Positions 52,416-60,940 of a stretch of DNA of 64,000 bases are shown here, one piece after another. The position numbers and the translations under genes are program-made. Origin of the DNA: Paenibacillus sp. (GTDB lineage: Bacteria; Bacillota; Bacilli; Paenibacillales; Paenibacillaceae); NCBI GenBank assembly GCA_031254035.1, contig JAIRVF010000069.1, positions 62,001-126,000 on the forward strand. Direction: 5' to 3'. The notes beneath the pieces are model-generated. The model saw nothing but the letters and a program-made list of their open reading frames with translations, was not told the DNA's origin and made no database searches. Numbering within the stretch: the stretch's first letter is position 1; each line of letters opens with the position of its first letter.

Positions 52416-54233
52416 CTAGTTGTCGTCGATTTTCAGAACGGCCATAAAAGCTTCCTGAGGCACTTCCACGCTGCCGACCTGCTTCATGCGCTTTTTGCCT
52501 TCCTTCTGCTTCTCGAGCAACTTCCGTTTACGCGAAATATCGCCGCCATAACATTTTGCAAGGACGTTTTTGCGCATCGCCTTGACGGTCTCGCGCGCAA
52601 CAACTTTCGTGCCAACGGATGCCTGAATCGGCACCTCGAACATTTGGCGCGGAATGAGCTCGCGCAGCTTTTCGCAAATGATGCGTCCACGGTGGTAAGC
52701 ACGGTCGCGGTGTACGATGAACGACAAGGCATCGACCTGCTCTCCATTCAGCAAAATGTCCATTTTGGCGAGATTGGATTTGCGGTAGCCAGACATCTCG
52801 TAGTCAAACGATGCATAACCTTTCGTACCGGATTTCAGCTGATCGAAGAAATCGTATACGATTTCTGACAGCGGAATTTCATACGTAATCGTGACGCGGG
52901 TCGTATCCAAATATTCCATATTCACGAATTCGCCGCGTTTGCCTTGGCACAGCTCCATAACCGTACCTACGAAGTCGTTCGGAACGATGATCGCGGCTTT
53001 TACGTAAGGCTCTTCAACCGAATCGATTTTACCGACCTCCGGATAGTTGGAAGGGTTATCGATGTCTACTACTTCACCGTTTGTCAGTGTGACACGGTAA
53101 ATAACGCTCGGTGCCGTTGTAATCAGCGGAATGTTGAATTCCCGTTCGATCCGCTCTTGAATGATCTCCATGTGCAAGAGTCCAAGGAAACCGCAACGGA
53201 AACCAAATCCGAGCGCGCTGGAGGTTTCCGGTTCGAAGCTTAAGGATGCATCGTTCAGCTGCAGTTTCTCAAGCGCTTCGCGCAGATCATTGTATTCCGA
53301 CGTTTCGATCGGATACAGACCGCAGTATACCATCGGATTGATTTTTCGGTAACCTGGAAGCGGTTCTGGTGTCGGGTTCTTCGCATCCGTAACGGTATCA
53401 CCGACCCGGGTATCGCCGACATTTTTGATGCCTGCAACGATAAATCCGACGTCCCCAACCTTAAGTTCGTCCACGATCGTCATCCGCGGCTTGAATGCGC
53501 CGACCTCGATGACCTCGAACGTTTTATCGGTCGCCATCATTTTGATCTTGGATCCGGTTTTGATGCTTCCGTTAACGACGCGAACGTATACGATAACGCC
53601 CTTGTACGGGTCATAATGCGAGTCGAAGATAAGAGCTTTCAGCGGTTCCTCCGATTCACCCGATGGAGGCGGAACCTGTTTTACGATTTGTTCAAGAATT
53701 TCCTTGATTCCGATACCCGACTTGGCCGAAGCAAGCACCGCTTCACTTGCATCCAAGCCAATTACATCTTCGATTTCCTGCTTCACGCGTTCCGGATCGG
53801 CGCTCGGCAGGTCAATTTTGTTAACGACCGGAATGATCTCCAGATTGTTGTCGAGTGCCAGATACACGTTAGCCAACGTTTGCGCTTCAATTCCCTGAGC
53901 GGCATCCACGACCAGCAGCGCGCCTTCACAGGCCGCAAGGCTTCGCGATACCTCATAGGTAAAATCGACGTGTCCTGGTGTATCAATCAGATTCAATAGA
54001 TACTCTTGACCGTCATCCGCCTTGTACGTAAGATGCACGGCCTGCAGCTTGATGGTAATGCCGCGTTCGCGTTCCAGATCCATCTGATCCAGCACCTGAT
54101 CCTGCATTTCCCGGGAAGTAAGCGCCCCCGTGTACTCCAAGATCCGGTCGGCTAATGTTGATTTGCCGTGGTCTATATGTGCAATGATGCAGAAATTTCG
54201 GATATTTTTTTGTCTAGCTTGTACGTCTGTCAT
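52416..54233 (-). CDS. lepA: elongation factor 4
   Basis: LepA is a ribosomal GTPase of the EF-G class that helps in ribosome biogenesis or back-translocation. The 605-residue protein has G1 AHIDHGKST near 18-26, G3 DTPGHVDF near 78, G4 NKID near 132, and the LepA C-terminal domain with [20 protein letters not shown] and the following [14 protein letters not shown]. The length is as expected. It lies between the yqxA-like gene and hemW, as in Bacillus. Confidence 0.98.
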   Translation of the reverse strand: MTDVQARQKNIRNFCIIAHIDHGKSTLADRILEYTGALTSREMQDQVLDQMDLERERGITIKLQAVHLTYKADDGQEYLLNLIDTPGHVDFTYEVSRSLAACEGALLVVDAAQGIEAQTLANVYLALDNNLEIIPVVNKIDLPSADPERVKQEIEDVIGLDASEAVLASAKSGIGIKEILEQIVKQVPPPSGESEEPLKALIFDSHYDPYKGVIVYVRVVNGSIKTGSKIKMMATDKTFEVIEVGAFKPRMTIVDELKVGDVGFIVAGIKNVGDTRVGDTVTDAKNPTPEPLPGYRKINPMVYCGLYPIETSEYNDLREALEKLQLNDASLSFEPETSSALGFGFRCGFLGLLHMEIIQERIEREFNIPLITTAPSVIYRVTLTNGEVVDIDNPSNYPEVGKIDSVEEPYVKAAIIVPNDFVGTVMELCQGKRGEFVNMEYLDTTRVTITYEIPLSEIVYDFFDQLKSGTKGYASFDYEMSGYRKSNLAKMDILLNGEQVDALSFIVHRDRAYHRGRIICEKLRELIPRQMFEVPIQASVGTKVVARETVKAMRKNVLAKCYGGDISRKRKLLEKQKEGKKRMKQVGSVEVPQEAFMAVLKIDDN

Positions 54234-54318
54234 GCCCTACCCCCAAAACAGCCTGATGTGTAATCAATTCATTATAGCAGTTGAAATAAAGGCGGGCAAT
54301 CCCACTTTATGCGGGAGT

Positions 54319-54705
54319 TTACTTGGTAATGGAATCGAAGAGAGAAACAACGAGCTGGATTCCTTTCTGAGATAAATCCTGAAGCAGTCCCGCCGTCTTG
54401 TCTGCGAACACGTCTACGGTTGGTTTGCCGGTTTGGGGCGAAAGAATCTGTTCCGGTGTCTGTGAACGGGTATCCGGCGCAGCCACCTGTTTCGGCTGCT
54501 CTTGTTCTACTTTGAAGTGATTCGAGCTTTTGCGCGGGGCCGGGGGCTGGTTGCTACTAGCCGTTACGGCCTGCTGATCCGCATATACTGTTTTCCCTCC
54601 AGAGTTCTGGGAGTGGCCGGAACCGGCCAGCTGCATCCCAATCAGCACTCCGATTCCCGCCCATATGCCCACCATCCAAATTCTCTTGGCCCATCTCGAC
54701 ATCAC
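54319..54705 (-). CDS. yqxA: YqxA-like membrane-anchored protein
   Basis: This 128-residue protein has one N-terminal membrane segment (about residues 9-27, IWMVGIWAGIGVLIGMQLA). A polar Gln/Pro/Ser-rich linker (about 30-90) and a short C-terminal amphipathic helix (TAGLLQDLSQKGIQLVVSLF) follow. The position between spoIIP and lepA and the topology match yqxA of Bacillus, which has no known function; sequence similarity is limited to the C-terminal helix and the anchor. It is probably cotranscribed with spoIIP (34-base gap). Confidence 0.65.
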   Translation of the reverse strand: MMSRWAKRIWMVGIWAGIGVLIGMQLAGSGHSQNSGGKTVYADQQAVTASSNQPPAPRKSSNHFKVEQEQPKQVAAPDTRSQTPEQILSPQTGKPTVDVFADKTAGLLQDLSQKGIQLVVSLFDSITK

Positions 54706-54739
54706 CGGTTCCTCCCTTGTTCCATTCGAAATTTAAAGA

Positions 54740-56065
54740 TTAACTCTCGGACCCCGCCTTCGGAGTGGATACCGTCTTGTCCGCACTTGCTTTTTCCGCG
54801 TTTTGATCTGTGTAATACAAATCCGCGATGATTTGGGCCAGCGCCTCTGACGTACGCTTCAGTTCTTCATTTGTGCTGTCGATTCCGCCGACTTCAATCA
54901 AAATGCTTTTCTCTGAAAGAGACTGGTTATATTCACCGTTGTTTTTGCCTTGGGCCGAAGCTTTCCCCCAGATCCCCCGCGATATTCCTGGATAAGACTT
55001 TTCCAGCTGCTCATGGATGGCATTTGCGAATGCTTCGTTTTTACGCCAGTTCTTATTCTCGTGACCGATAATAAAAAATACTTGGGCATAACTTGCTCCG
55101 TTGATTACGGTTGTCGTTTTGGCATGTTTTTGCGAATCACGGTGGATATCGATGAGGTAATCGAGACTGTTGTTTTGCGCGAGAGCGGCTTTCACCGTCT
55201 GGCGAGAATATTTGTATGAAAGGTTATAGCTAAAGTCATTTACCGTCGAAATATAATCCTGCTCCGAATGGATCGTCCCTACACCCAGCTTTTCCAATTT
55301 ATCGGCCATATATTTGCCGACCACCATCACGTTTTTCGAAGGCGATGCGGAACTGGGATTATCACTTGTTTTGCCCAGCAGCGGATTATATGCTTCTCTT
55401 GAATGGGAATGGTAAATCATAACAACCCTTTTGCCAGATGTATTCGATGGAGGCATCTCCGCCTTGTTCTGCCCTTTTGGCTCCGTCATGCTGCCGGTTC
55501 CCTGATTGCCCGGTTCTTTTTTGGCGCCGGGTTCTGGCTCTTTCGTGGGAGTTTGGCCAGCCTCCTTCGGGTTATCTTTACTCGAAGTCTGCCCGTTTTT
55601 CAGATCCGTTTCCGGCGAAAGATGAAAATCTTCTGGCGGGTCCAGATTCTGGTTGCCAGTCGCGCTTCTGAGCAGCACCGGATCATTCTTCCCCATGCCC
55701 GGCATTTCGCTCGCGATTAGGCTTTTAGGATCTCGTGGATTTACACTCGTCAGCATTTGAAACATGAAGGTGGTCATTTTTTCGCTAGAGAACGTCGACC
55801 CTCCCTTTTCCTTCTCCAAATGTGGTAGCTCCATACCCAGCATATCTATAAAAAACTTGCTCGAAAGTGAAGCCGCAAAACCCTTCATAGAGGAGACGGG
55901 GGATGAGTTCAATTGACGCTCCGCCATCCCGCCGAGACCGAGCATGACAAAAAATAGAAACGAACCGATCGTCAGCAGCAAAAATGTGCGCCCCATAGAC
56001 AGCGTGTGCAGCATTTTAGCTCTCCATTTGGCGATATTCCACAGTTGAAACCCATTCCTTTTCAT
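54740..56065 (-). CDS. spoIIP: stage II sporulation protein P
   Basis: SpoIIP is a peptidoglycan amidase/endopeptidase that, with SpoIID and SpoIIM, drives engulfment of the forespore. The 441-residue protein has an N-terminal membrane anchor (about 26-44, TFLLLTIGSFLFFVMLGL), a Pro/Lys/Glu-rich linker (about 125-210), and the amidase domain. The zinc histidines are in MIYHSHSREAYNP near 218 and IDIHRDSQKHAKTT near 308, and the catalytic glutamate is in ILIEVGG near 390. The ribosome site is AGGAGG. It follows gpr, as in Bacillus. Confidence 0.95.
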   Translation of the reverse strand: MKRNGFQLWNIAKWRAKMLHTLSMGRTFLLLTIGSFLFFVMLGLGGMAERQLNSSPVSSMKGFAASLSSKFFIDMLGMELPHLEKEKGGSTFSSEKMTTFMFQMLTSVNPRDPKSLIASEMPGMGKNDPVLLRSATGNQNLDPPEDFHLSPETDLKNGQTSSKDNPKEAGQTPTKEPEPGAKKEPGNQGTGSMTEPKGQNKAEMPPSNTSGKRVVMIYHSHSREAYNPLLGKTSDNPSSASPSKNVMVVGKYMADKLEKLGVGTIHSEQDYISTVNDFSYNLSYKYSRQTVKAALAQNNSLDYLIDIHRDSQKHAKTTTVINGASYAQVFFIIGHENKNWRKNEAFANAIHEQLEKSYPGISRGIWGKASAQGKNNGEYNQSLSEKSILIEVGGIDSTNEELKRTSEALAQIIADLYYTDQNAEKASADKTVSTPKAGSES

Positions 56066-56147
56066 TAATGTTGTCCTCCTGAACTCTCTTATACTTCAAA
56101 TCTATGAGTAAAAGAGATTCGCTAGAACCAAAAATGATATGTTTGCG

Positions 56148-56182
56148 AAAAAAAGAAGCCGCAATAGATTTGCAGGCTTCTT
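56148..56182 (-). terminator. terminator of gpr
   Basis: On the minus strand AGAAGCCTGCAAATC and GCGGCTTCT form a hairpin, followed by seven T. It lies 39 bases after the gpr stop and separates gpr from spoIIP. Confidence 0.85.
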
Positions 56183-56220
56183 GAAGAGAGTTTTATAGAT
56201 TTCATCATCATTTCGGATTA

Positions 56221-57222
56221 TTAGTGTGTGTACGCACCGGTATTACCGGTATCCACAGCATCGTGTAGGGATGCATTCAAACCGCTAGCCACGACGTTCG
56301 CGATATCTTCAATAAACTCATCGATTTCTTTTGGGGTCACGATCAGATCATGCCCAAGCGGTTCAAGCACTTCTTTGACCAATGCCAGACGTTCGTTTTC
56401 GGATATGTTGTCGAGCAACCCCATAATTTCCCGCGTCTGATTTGTGCCCTGCCCAAAATGCTTTTTCATCATTTCCATGACATTATTTACAATCGTCGAA
56501 GCATAACAAACCGTCGGTACCCCGATGGCAATGCACGGAACGCCAAGTACTTCTTTAGTCAATCCGCGCCGCTTGTTGCCGACGCCTGAACCAGGATGGA
56601 TTCCGATGTCCGCAATTTGGATGGTAGTATTTACCCGTTCTAGCGACCGCGAGGCCAAAGCATCAATGGCAATAATAAGATCCGGCTTGGTTCGCTCTAC
56701 GATACCTTGGACAATTTCGCTGGACTCAATCCCGGTAATTCCAAGTACCCCCGGCGCAATGGCACTGATTTGGCGATAACCTGGGGCAACCTGATCCGGC
56801 ATTAACTCAAAATATTGGCGGGTAACGAGTACGTTCTCCACGACCAGCGGCCCTAGCGAATCCGGCGTCACATTCCAGTTGCCCAGGCCGACAATCAGCA
56901 CGGAATCCTTTTTTTGAATGCCAATCAGCGTCAGAAAACCCTCAAATTCTCTCGCAAAAGCCTCTGTCACCCGCTCTTGCAAGCCGGTATCCCCCTTGCG
57001 TAACCCCGGTACTTCCAATGTGACATAATGGCCTTTGATGCGACCAATCGCTTGAGAGCCTTCGTCGGTCAATACATTCAGCCGGGTAACCTTAATCCCA
57101 TCCTTGTCTGAGACCTCTTCATCTACCCCAGGGATCGATTCCGGATATTGCCTTGCAGCCAGTTCCCTCGAGTCAACTGCTAAGTCCGTACGCACGGAAT
57201 ATTTTTGCAAATCCAACTCCAT
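56221..57222 (-). CDS. gpr: germination protease GPR
   Basis: GPR degrades small acid-soluble spore proteins during germination. The 333-residue protein starts MELDLQKYSVRTDLAVDS; the YSVRTDLA stretch is close to the self-cleavage site that activates the zymogen in related species. The core contains LIVGLGNWNVTPDSLGP near 108, IAIDALASRSLERVNTTIQ near 181, and GIHPGSGVGNKRRGLTKE near 206. It lies divergent to rpsT with a forespore-type promoter between, and upstream of spoIIP. Confidence 0.96.
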   Translation of the reverse strand: MELDLQKYSVRTDLAVDSRELAARQYPESIPGVDEEVSDKDGIKVTRLNVLTDEGSQAIGRIKGHYVTLEVPGLRKGDTGLQERVTEAFAREFEGFLTLIGIQKKDSVLIVGLGNWNVTPDSLGPLVVENVLVTRQYFELMPDQVAPGYRQISAIAPGVLGITGIESSEIVQGIVERTKPDLIIAIDALASRSLERVNTTIQIADIGIHPGSGVGNKRRGLTKEVLGVPCIAIGVPTVCYASTIVNNVMEMMKKHFGQGTNQTREIMGLLDNISENERLALVKEVLEPLGHDLIVTPKEIDEFIEDIANVVASGLNASLHDAVDTGNTGAYTH

Positions 57223-57253
57223 TTCAAAATCAACCTCCTTTGCCTTATTCGTT

Positions 57254-57283
57254 ATAGTGTGCGGGAGCCAGCCTCCGTTTATG
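57254..57283 (-). promoter_or_regulatory. candidate forespore (sigma-F/sigma-G) promoter of gpr
   Basis: The minus strand reads GCATA (57283-57279), an 18-base spacer and CACACTA (57260-57254), close to the forespore consensus (GCATR and CATACTA type). In Bacillus gpr is transcribed in the forespore by sigma-F and sigma-G. Confidence 0.65.
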
Positions 57284-57300
57284 CAAAAAGCCCTTTTAGT

Positions 57301-57329
57301 GTTGCTTTTTAAGGTTCCTCATGATAAAA
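57301..57329 (+). promoter_or_regulatory. sigma-A promoter of rpsT
   Basis: TTGCTT (57301-57306), a 17-base spacer and TAAAAT (57324-57329). The start codon of rpsT is 58 bases beyond the -10. Confidence 0.75.
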
Positions 57330-57386
57330 TATTTTAAGTTGTGAATCATTTCGAGTTATTCGAATGCCTTACAGGAGGTGAATGCA

Positions 57387-57659
57387 ATGCCAAACATTAA
57401 ATCCGCCGTTAAACGCGTAAAAACGAACGACAAACGCCGTGCGCTTAATGCTTCCCAAAAATCCGCGCTTCGTACAGCTGTTAAAGCTGCCGACACTGCG
57501 CTGGCAAATACTGAAGTTGAAGCTGCAAAAGCTGCAGTTCAAGCCGCTTCTCAGAAGCTGGACAAGGCTGTAAGCAAGGGTCTCGTACACAAAAACGCAG
57601 CGAGCCGTAAGAAATCCCGCTTGGCGAAAAAACTTAACGCTCTGAATGCTCAAGCATAA
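57387..57659 (+). CDS. rpsT: 30S ribosomal protein S20
   Basis: This 90-residue, Ala/Lys-rich helical protein of the small subunit begins [18 protein letters not shown]. The start is the ATG at 57387 after AGGAGGTGAATGCA; an in-frame ATG three codons earlier falls inside the ribosome site spacing. The [17 protein letters not shown] segment near the C-terminus is characteristic. It is on the plus strand with its own promoter and terminator, divergent from gpr. Confidence 0.96.
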   Translation: MPNIKSAVKRVKTNDKRRALNASQKSALRTAVKAADTALANTEVEAAKAAVQAASQKLDKAVSKGLVHKNAASRKKSRLAKKLNALNAQA

Positions 57660-57686
57660 GATGCGCTATCCATACGATGAAAATGA

Positions 57687-57725
57687 AAAGTCCTGAACAG
57701 CTGAAAAGCTGGTCAGGACTTTTTG
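57687..57725 (+). terminator. terminator of rpsT
   Basis: AGTCCTGAACAGCT pairs with AGCTGGTCAGGACT across GAAA, followed by TTTTTG. It lies 30 bases after the rpsT stop. Confidence 0.9.
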
Positions 57726-57800
57726 ATTCAAATATTTATGCTAAACTTACATACGAGAAACATCAATCCCAAATATCTCCTGCCAAATATACCAAAGACG

Positions 57801-57850
57801 GACTGGCGGCCACCTCGCATAATTTCAAGAACTAATTTCAGTATTGAGCT
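57801..57850 (-). repeat. partial copy of repeat family A (left end, inverted)
   Basis: Read on the minus strand, about 50 bases match the left end of the copies at 32351 and 44711: GCTCAATACTGAAATTAGTT, then CTTGAAATTATGCGAGGTGG. The remainder is absent. It lies between the rpsT terminator and the MFS gene. Confidence 0.75.
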
Positions 57851-57911
57851 TTTAATAAAGCCTAAAATTTTCATGAAGGTTCTTTCATCAACGTGAGGAG
57901 TTGACGAGCAA

Positions 57912-59126
57912 ATGGAAATCTGGAAGAAAAATTTATTGGTTTTATGGTTTGGTTCTTTTATCGTATCTTCAAGCTTCTCCATGGTAATTCCGTTTCTTCC
58001 CCTCTTCCTGATCCAAATAGGCGTGACCGAAAACGTTGAAATGTGGTCCGGCATATTATTCAGCAGTGCATTTTTGGCTGGCGCGATCTCTTCCCCGTTT
58101 TGGGGTTCAGTCGGCGACAAATACGGGCGCAAAGCGATGATCATTCGAGCCGGCTTCGTGTTATGCGTCATTTATATCCTTACTTCCTTTGTCACCAGTC
58201 CGGTACAACTGCTTATTTTGCGGCTTCTGCAGGGTCTGCTCTCGGGATTTATCCCTGGCGCTATAGCCATCATCGGTACCAATACGCCGGAACATAAAGT
58301 CGGATACGCCCTCTCCACCATGTCGACCGCTACAGCGACAGGGAGCATCATGGGACCGCTTCTCGGCGGCGTACTTGCGAAGCTATTCAGTAATCGCTTG
58401 GCCTTTGCCAGCGCAGGTGTACTTTGTTTCCTTGCGACTATACTGGTCATTTTGTACGTAAAAGAAGAAAAATTCGTTCCCGGCAAAGAGCGGGTCTCCG
58501 TATTGAATACGATCAAAGTGGCGGCAACAAATAAATTACTTGTAGTCGTGTTAGTCCTAACCATGTTTACGCAGTTTTCCGTCATGACCATCGAGCCAGT
58601 GCTGCCGCTGTACATTGCCGGGTTCTCACATTCCGCCTCCAACGCTTCGATTCTGGCCGGGGTAATATTTTCTTTGGTCGGCATCGCCAGCATCATTTTT
58701 GCCCCGCGCTGGGGCAAACTTGCCGATAAAATCGGTTTTCAGAAAATTTTGCTGATCGGACTGTTTGCCGGTGGCGTCGGTTCTCTGCTGCAAATTCCGT
58801 TTCATAATGTGTGGGCGTTTTCCATTGTTAGGTTTTTGTATGGATGTTTCTTCTGTGCGGTGTTCCCAGCTCTCAACGGCCTGGTCGTGCGTGCGACCCC
58901 AAGCGAATTCCGCGGCAGAGCGTTTAGCTTGAGCCAGACCTCCAACCAGATCGGCGGTATGCTCGGCCCGCTCGCAGGCGGTGCCATCAGTGGTATGTTC
59001 AGCATCCATACCGTATTTTGGTTCACAGGCATTTTACTGCTGCTGACGATGGGGCTTGCCTTCTGGTCCCAACGCTTCAGCCATCATACGGATGCATCAT
59101 CATCCTCTAGAACGATAAATCACTAA
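57912..59126 (+). CDS. MFS family transporter, probable drug efflux
   Basis: This 404-residue protein has twelve predicted membrane segments. The MFS motif A is in GSVGDKYGRKAMII (about 68-81), and the related loop APRWGKLADKIGF of the second half is near 261. An antiporter-type region (GLLSGFIPGAIAIIG) is near 114. The layout resembles drug:H+ antiporters of the MdtG/NorA type, but the substrate cannot be told. It is on the plus strand between rpsT and holA, genes that are adjacent in Bacillus, so it is an insertion relative to that order. GAGGAG lies 11 bases before the ATG. Confidence 0.85.
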   Translation: MEIWKKNLLVLWFGSFIVSSSFSMVIPFLPLFLIQIGVTENVEMWSGILFSSAFLAGAISSPFWGSVGDKYGRKAMIIRAGFVLCVIYILTSFVTSPVQLLILRLLQGLLSGFIPGAIAIIGTNTPEHKVGYALSTMSTATATGSIMGPLLGGVLAKLFSNRLAFASAGVLCFLATILVILYVKEEKFVPGKERVSVLNTIKVAATNKLLVVVLVLTMFTQFSVMTIEPVLPLYIAGFSHSASNASILAGVIFSLVGIASIIFAPRWGKLADKIGFQKILLIGLFAGGVGSLLQIPFHNVWAFSIVRFLYGCFFCAVFPALNGLVVRATPSEFRGRAFSLSQTSNQIGGMLGPLAGGAISGMFSIHTVFWFTGILLLLTMGLAFWSQRFSHHTDASSSSRTINH

Positions 59127-59149
59127 AATTGTTTATATTTTTTTGGCGC

Positions 59150-59186
59150 TAAAAAGCCCGGAAACCTAAATGGTTTCCGGGCTTAC
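59150..59186 (-). terminator. terminator of holA, possibly bidirectional with the MFS gene
   Basis: AAGCCCGGAAACC (59154-59166) pairs with GGTTTCCGGGCTT (59172-59184) around a 5-base loop. On the minus strand TTTTTAG follows, serving holA. On the plus strand the tail is weaker (ACTTCC). Confidence 0.85.
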
Positions 59187-59227
59187 TTCCCGTTCTCAGG
59201 ATATGATTATTTTTCTAATGGATTTCG

Positions 59228-60247
59228 TCAAGCCGCCAATTTGAGAAGAAATAGCTCCAGTCCGAGCACTTTATCAATAGCACCTGTTTTCATCTGATAA
59301 TCTAAGGTTGCGAGTCTGGTTAGGATCTGCTTAAGCTGAGTTGCTTGGAATTTCCGCGCCTGTTCCCCGGCGATTTTTACCGCATAGGGATGAAGTCCAA
59401 GCTGGCTAGCAATCTGCTGTTGGGAGTAGCTTTGGCTGCCGAGATCCTTGACCTGAAGTATGATACGAAATTGTCTCGCGATCAGGGCAGCGATCTTGAT
59501 CGGCTCCTCTTTTTGCTTCAGCAGTTCATAGAAAATAGCGAGTGCCTGATCAACTCTTAAATTCGCGATATCCTCCACAAGGGCAAACACATTTTGCTCC
59601 GTGTTGCGTGCGATCATCTGATCCACGATTTCAGTATGGATGATCCCACCCCGGCCTGCATAAAGGCAAAGCTTTTCGATTTCAGCAGCTAAGGTTTGCA
59701 GCTGTGTTCCGGCATTGCGGACGATAATTTCGGCAGCCCCTTCCTCCAGCGCGCAGCCCTGTTCTTTGACTCTCTTGCCAACCCATTTCAATAAATCCTC
59801 ACTGCCAAGCGGCATAAAAGACAGCAGCATGCCGCCATTTTTAATGGTTTTCACCACTTTTTTCCGCTCATCAAGTTTCTCATTGTTGACTATGAATACA
59901 ATCACACTATATTCAGCAGGATTTTTCATATATTCAAGAAGTGATTCTACGCGGTGTTCCACCTTGGCATGATCCTTGCCAGCAGTAAACACGGAGGCGT
60001 CCCGAACCAGAATCAGCTTGCGCGGCACCATAAAAGGTACCATCTCCGCTTCTTCAATAACCTCCTGCAGCGGGGTATCCGCCAAGTCATAATGGACAAG
60101 CGCAAAATCAAGTTCATCTTTTGAAATTGTCTGTTCCACAAGAAAAGATGCAAATTCATTCATCTGGTATTTTTCTGTTCCGTACAGCAAATAGACTGGT
60201 GAGATTTCACCCTGCTTGACCGCCTTTATTGCAGATTTAACGTCCAT
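59228..60247 (-). CDS. holA: DNA polymerase III subunit delta
   Basis: HolA is the clamp-loader subunit that opens the beta sliding clamp. The protein of about 339 residues starts MDVKSAIKAVKQGEISPVYL after GGGGG; an ATG 18 bases upstream is also in frame. It has the AAA+-like N-terminal fold with YLLYGTEKY near 19-27, KLILVRDASVF near 83, and the C-terminal collar domain with LGLHPYAVKIAGEQARKF near 283. It is usually next to comEC and rpsT in Bacillus; here an ECF module and an MFS gene separate them. Confidence 0.93.
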   Translation of the reverse strand: MDVKSAIKAVKQGEISPVYLLYGTEKYQMNEFASFLVEQTISKDELDFALVHYDLADTPLQEVIEEAEMVPFMVPRKLILVRDASVFTAGKDHAKVEHRVESLLEYMKNPAEYSVIVFIVNNEKLDERKKVVKTIKNGGMLLSFMPLGSEDLLKWVGKRVKEQGCALEEGAAEIIVRNAGTQLQTLAAEIEKLCLYAGRGGIIHTEIVDQMIARNTEQNVFALVEDIANLRVDQALAIFYELLKQKEEPIKIAALIARQFRIILQVKDLGSQSYSQQQIASQLGLHPYAVKIAGEQARKFQATQLKQILTRLATLDYQMKTGAIDKVLGLELFLLKLAA

Positions 60248-60305
60248 GTTTAGGCCCCCTTTCATCTATGTAGTCGTGCTTTAGATTTGGCCTGCTTTAA
60301 TAGGT

Positions 60306-60697
60306 TGTTCAAAAAGTCCGCCTTTGATAAGAAAACCGATCGAAGTAATTCAGGGATGAGCGACCGCGATCCAGAGGTAGGTTTTCTTGCGATATAGAAT
60401 TTCATCAGCCCTGCTGATAACTTATAAATTCTATATCTAACACGAAGTAAATCGGGAAGCTCGCTTTCGAATCGGATCTTGAATTCAGTCGGTCCTAGCC
60501 TACGCTTACGAAGTATGTTTCCTCCGGAAACATTTCAGGTGCTCACGTACCCAACACAGGCAGATGCTTACGAAGTCGTCTTCTACGAAAACGTGTAGCT
60601 CCGCTCCTCACTCCCTATCTTCATCCAATTCAAGCGTTTTGAAAAAACGCACATCGGAAGCATAGGCTTCGGTGCTGAAAACCGGCCTTTTGGAACA
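60306..60697 (+). repeat. MITE-like intergenic repeat, family B, with internal insertions
   Basis: The ends are TGTTCAAAAAGTCCGCCTTT and, inward from the right, TGTTCCAAAAGGCCGGTTTT. Compared with the copy at 49963, about 115 bases are inserted after TTTGAT (about 60330-60442), made of two palindromes (AAGAAAACC with GGTTTTCTT; GATATAGAATTT with AAATTCTATATC). A second insert near 60557-60590 repeats CAGATGCTTACGAAGT. The 675-base gap between holA and the anti-sigma gene is filled by this element and the terminator beside it. Confidence 0.75.
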
Positions 60698-60715
60698 TGC
60701 ACTTTAATATATTAT

Positions 60716-60778
60716 CAAAAATCGGGACAGGGTCAAACAGCAAAGGAGCCCTCCCATCAGAGAAGGCCCCTCTGTCCC
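60716..60778 (-). terminator. probable terminator of the ECF sigma/anti-sigma operon
   Basis: On the minus strand GGGACAG (60776-60770) pairs with CTGTCCC (60730-60724), with partial pairing of GGGGCC and GGGCTCC inside, followed by GATTTTTG. The distance from the stop codon (about 160 bases) is long. Confidence 0.6.
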
Positions 60779-60940
60779 AGCTCATCTATGATAAACACCG
60801 GCGCCCGCAAAGCTCTAGAAACTTTGCCACCTGTGGTCATACGACGATCCTGGTTTAATTCTAACCATATTATCTTATTCCATATCTTCCTAAATTGTGC
60901 AACCTGCAAACCAATCCGTTTCTTTTTTTCGGATTACACT

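Noticed and set aside
56066..56147. possible sigma-E promoter of spoIIP
   Set aside because: A CATAGATT -10-like octamer is present, but no ATA-type -35 lies at the required distance, so the call is not supported.
57728..58171. 147-codon minus-strand frame overlapping the start of the MFS gene
   Set aside because: It is antisense to a clear twelve-helix transporter and crosses a repeat A fragment.
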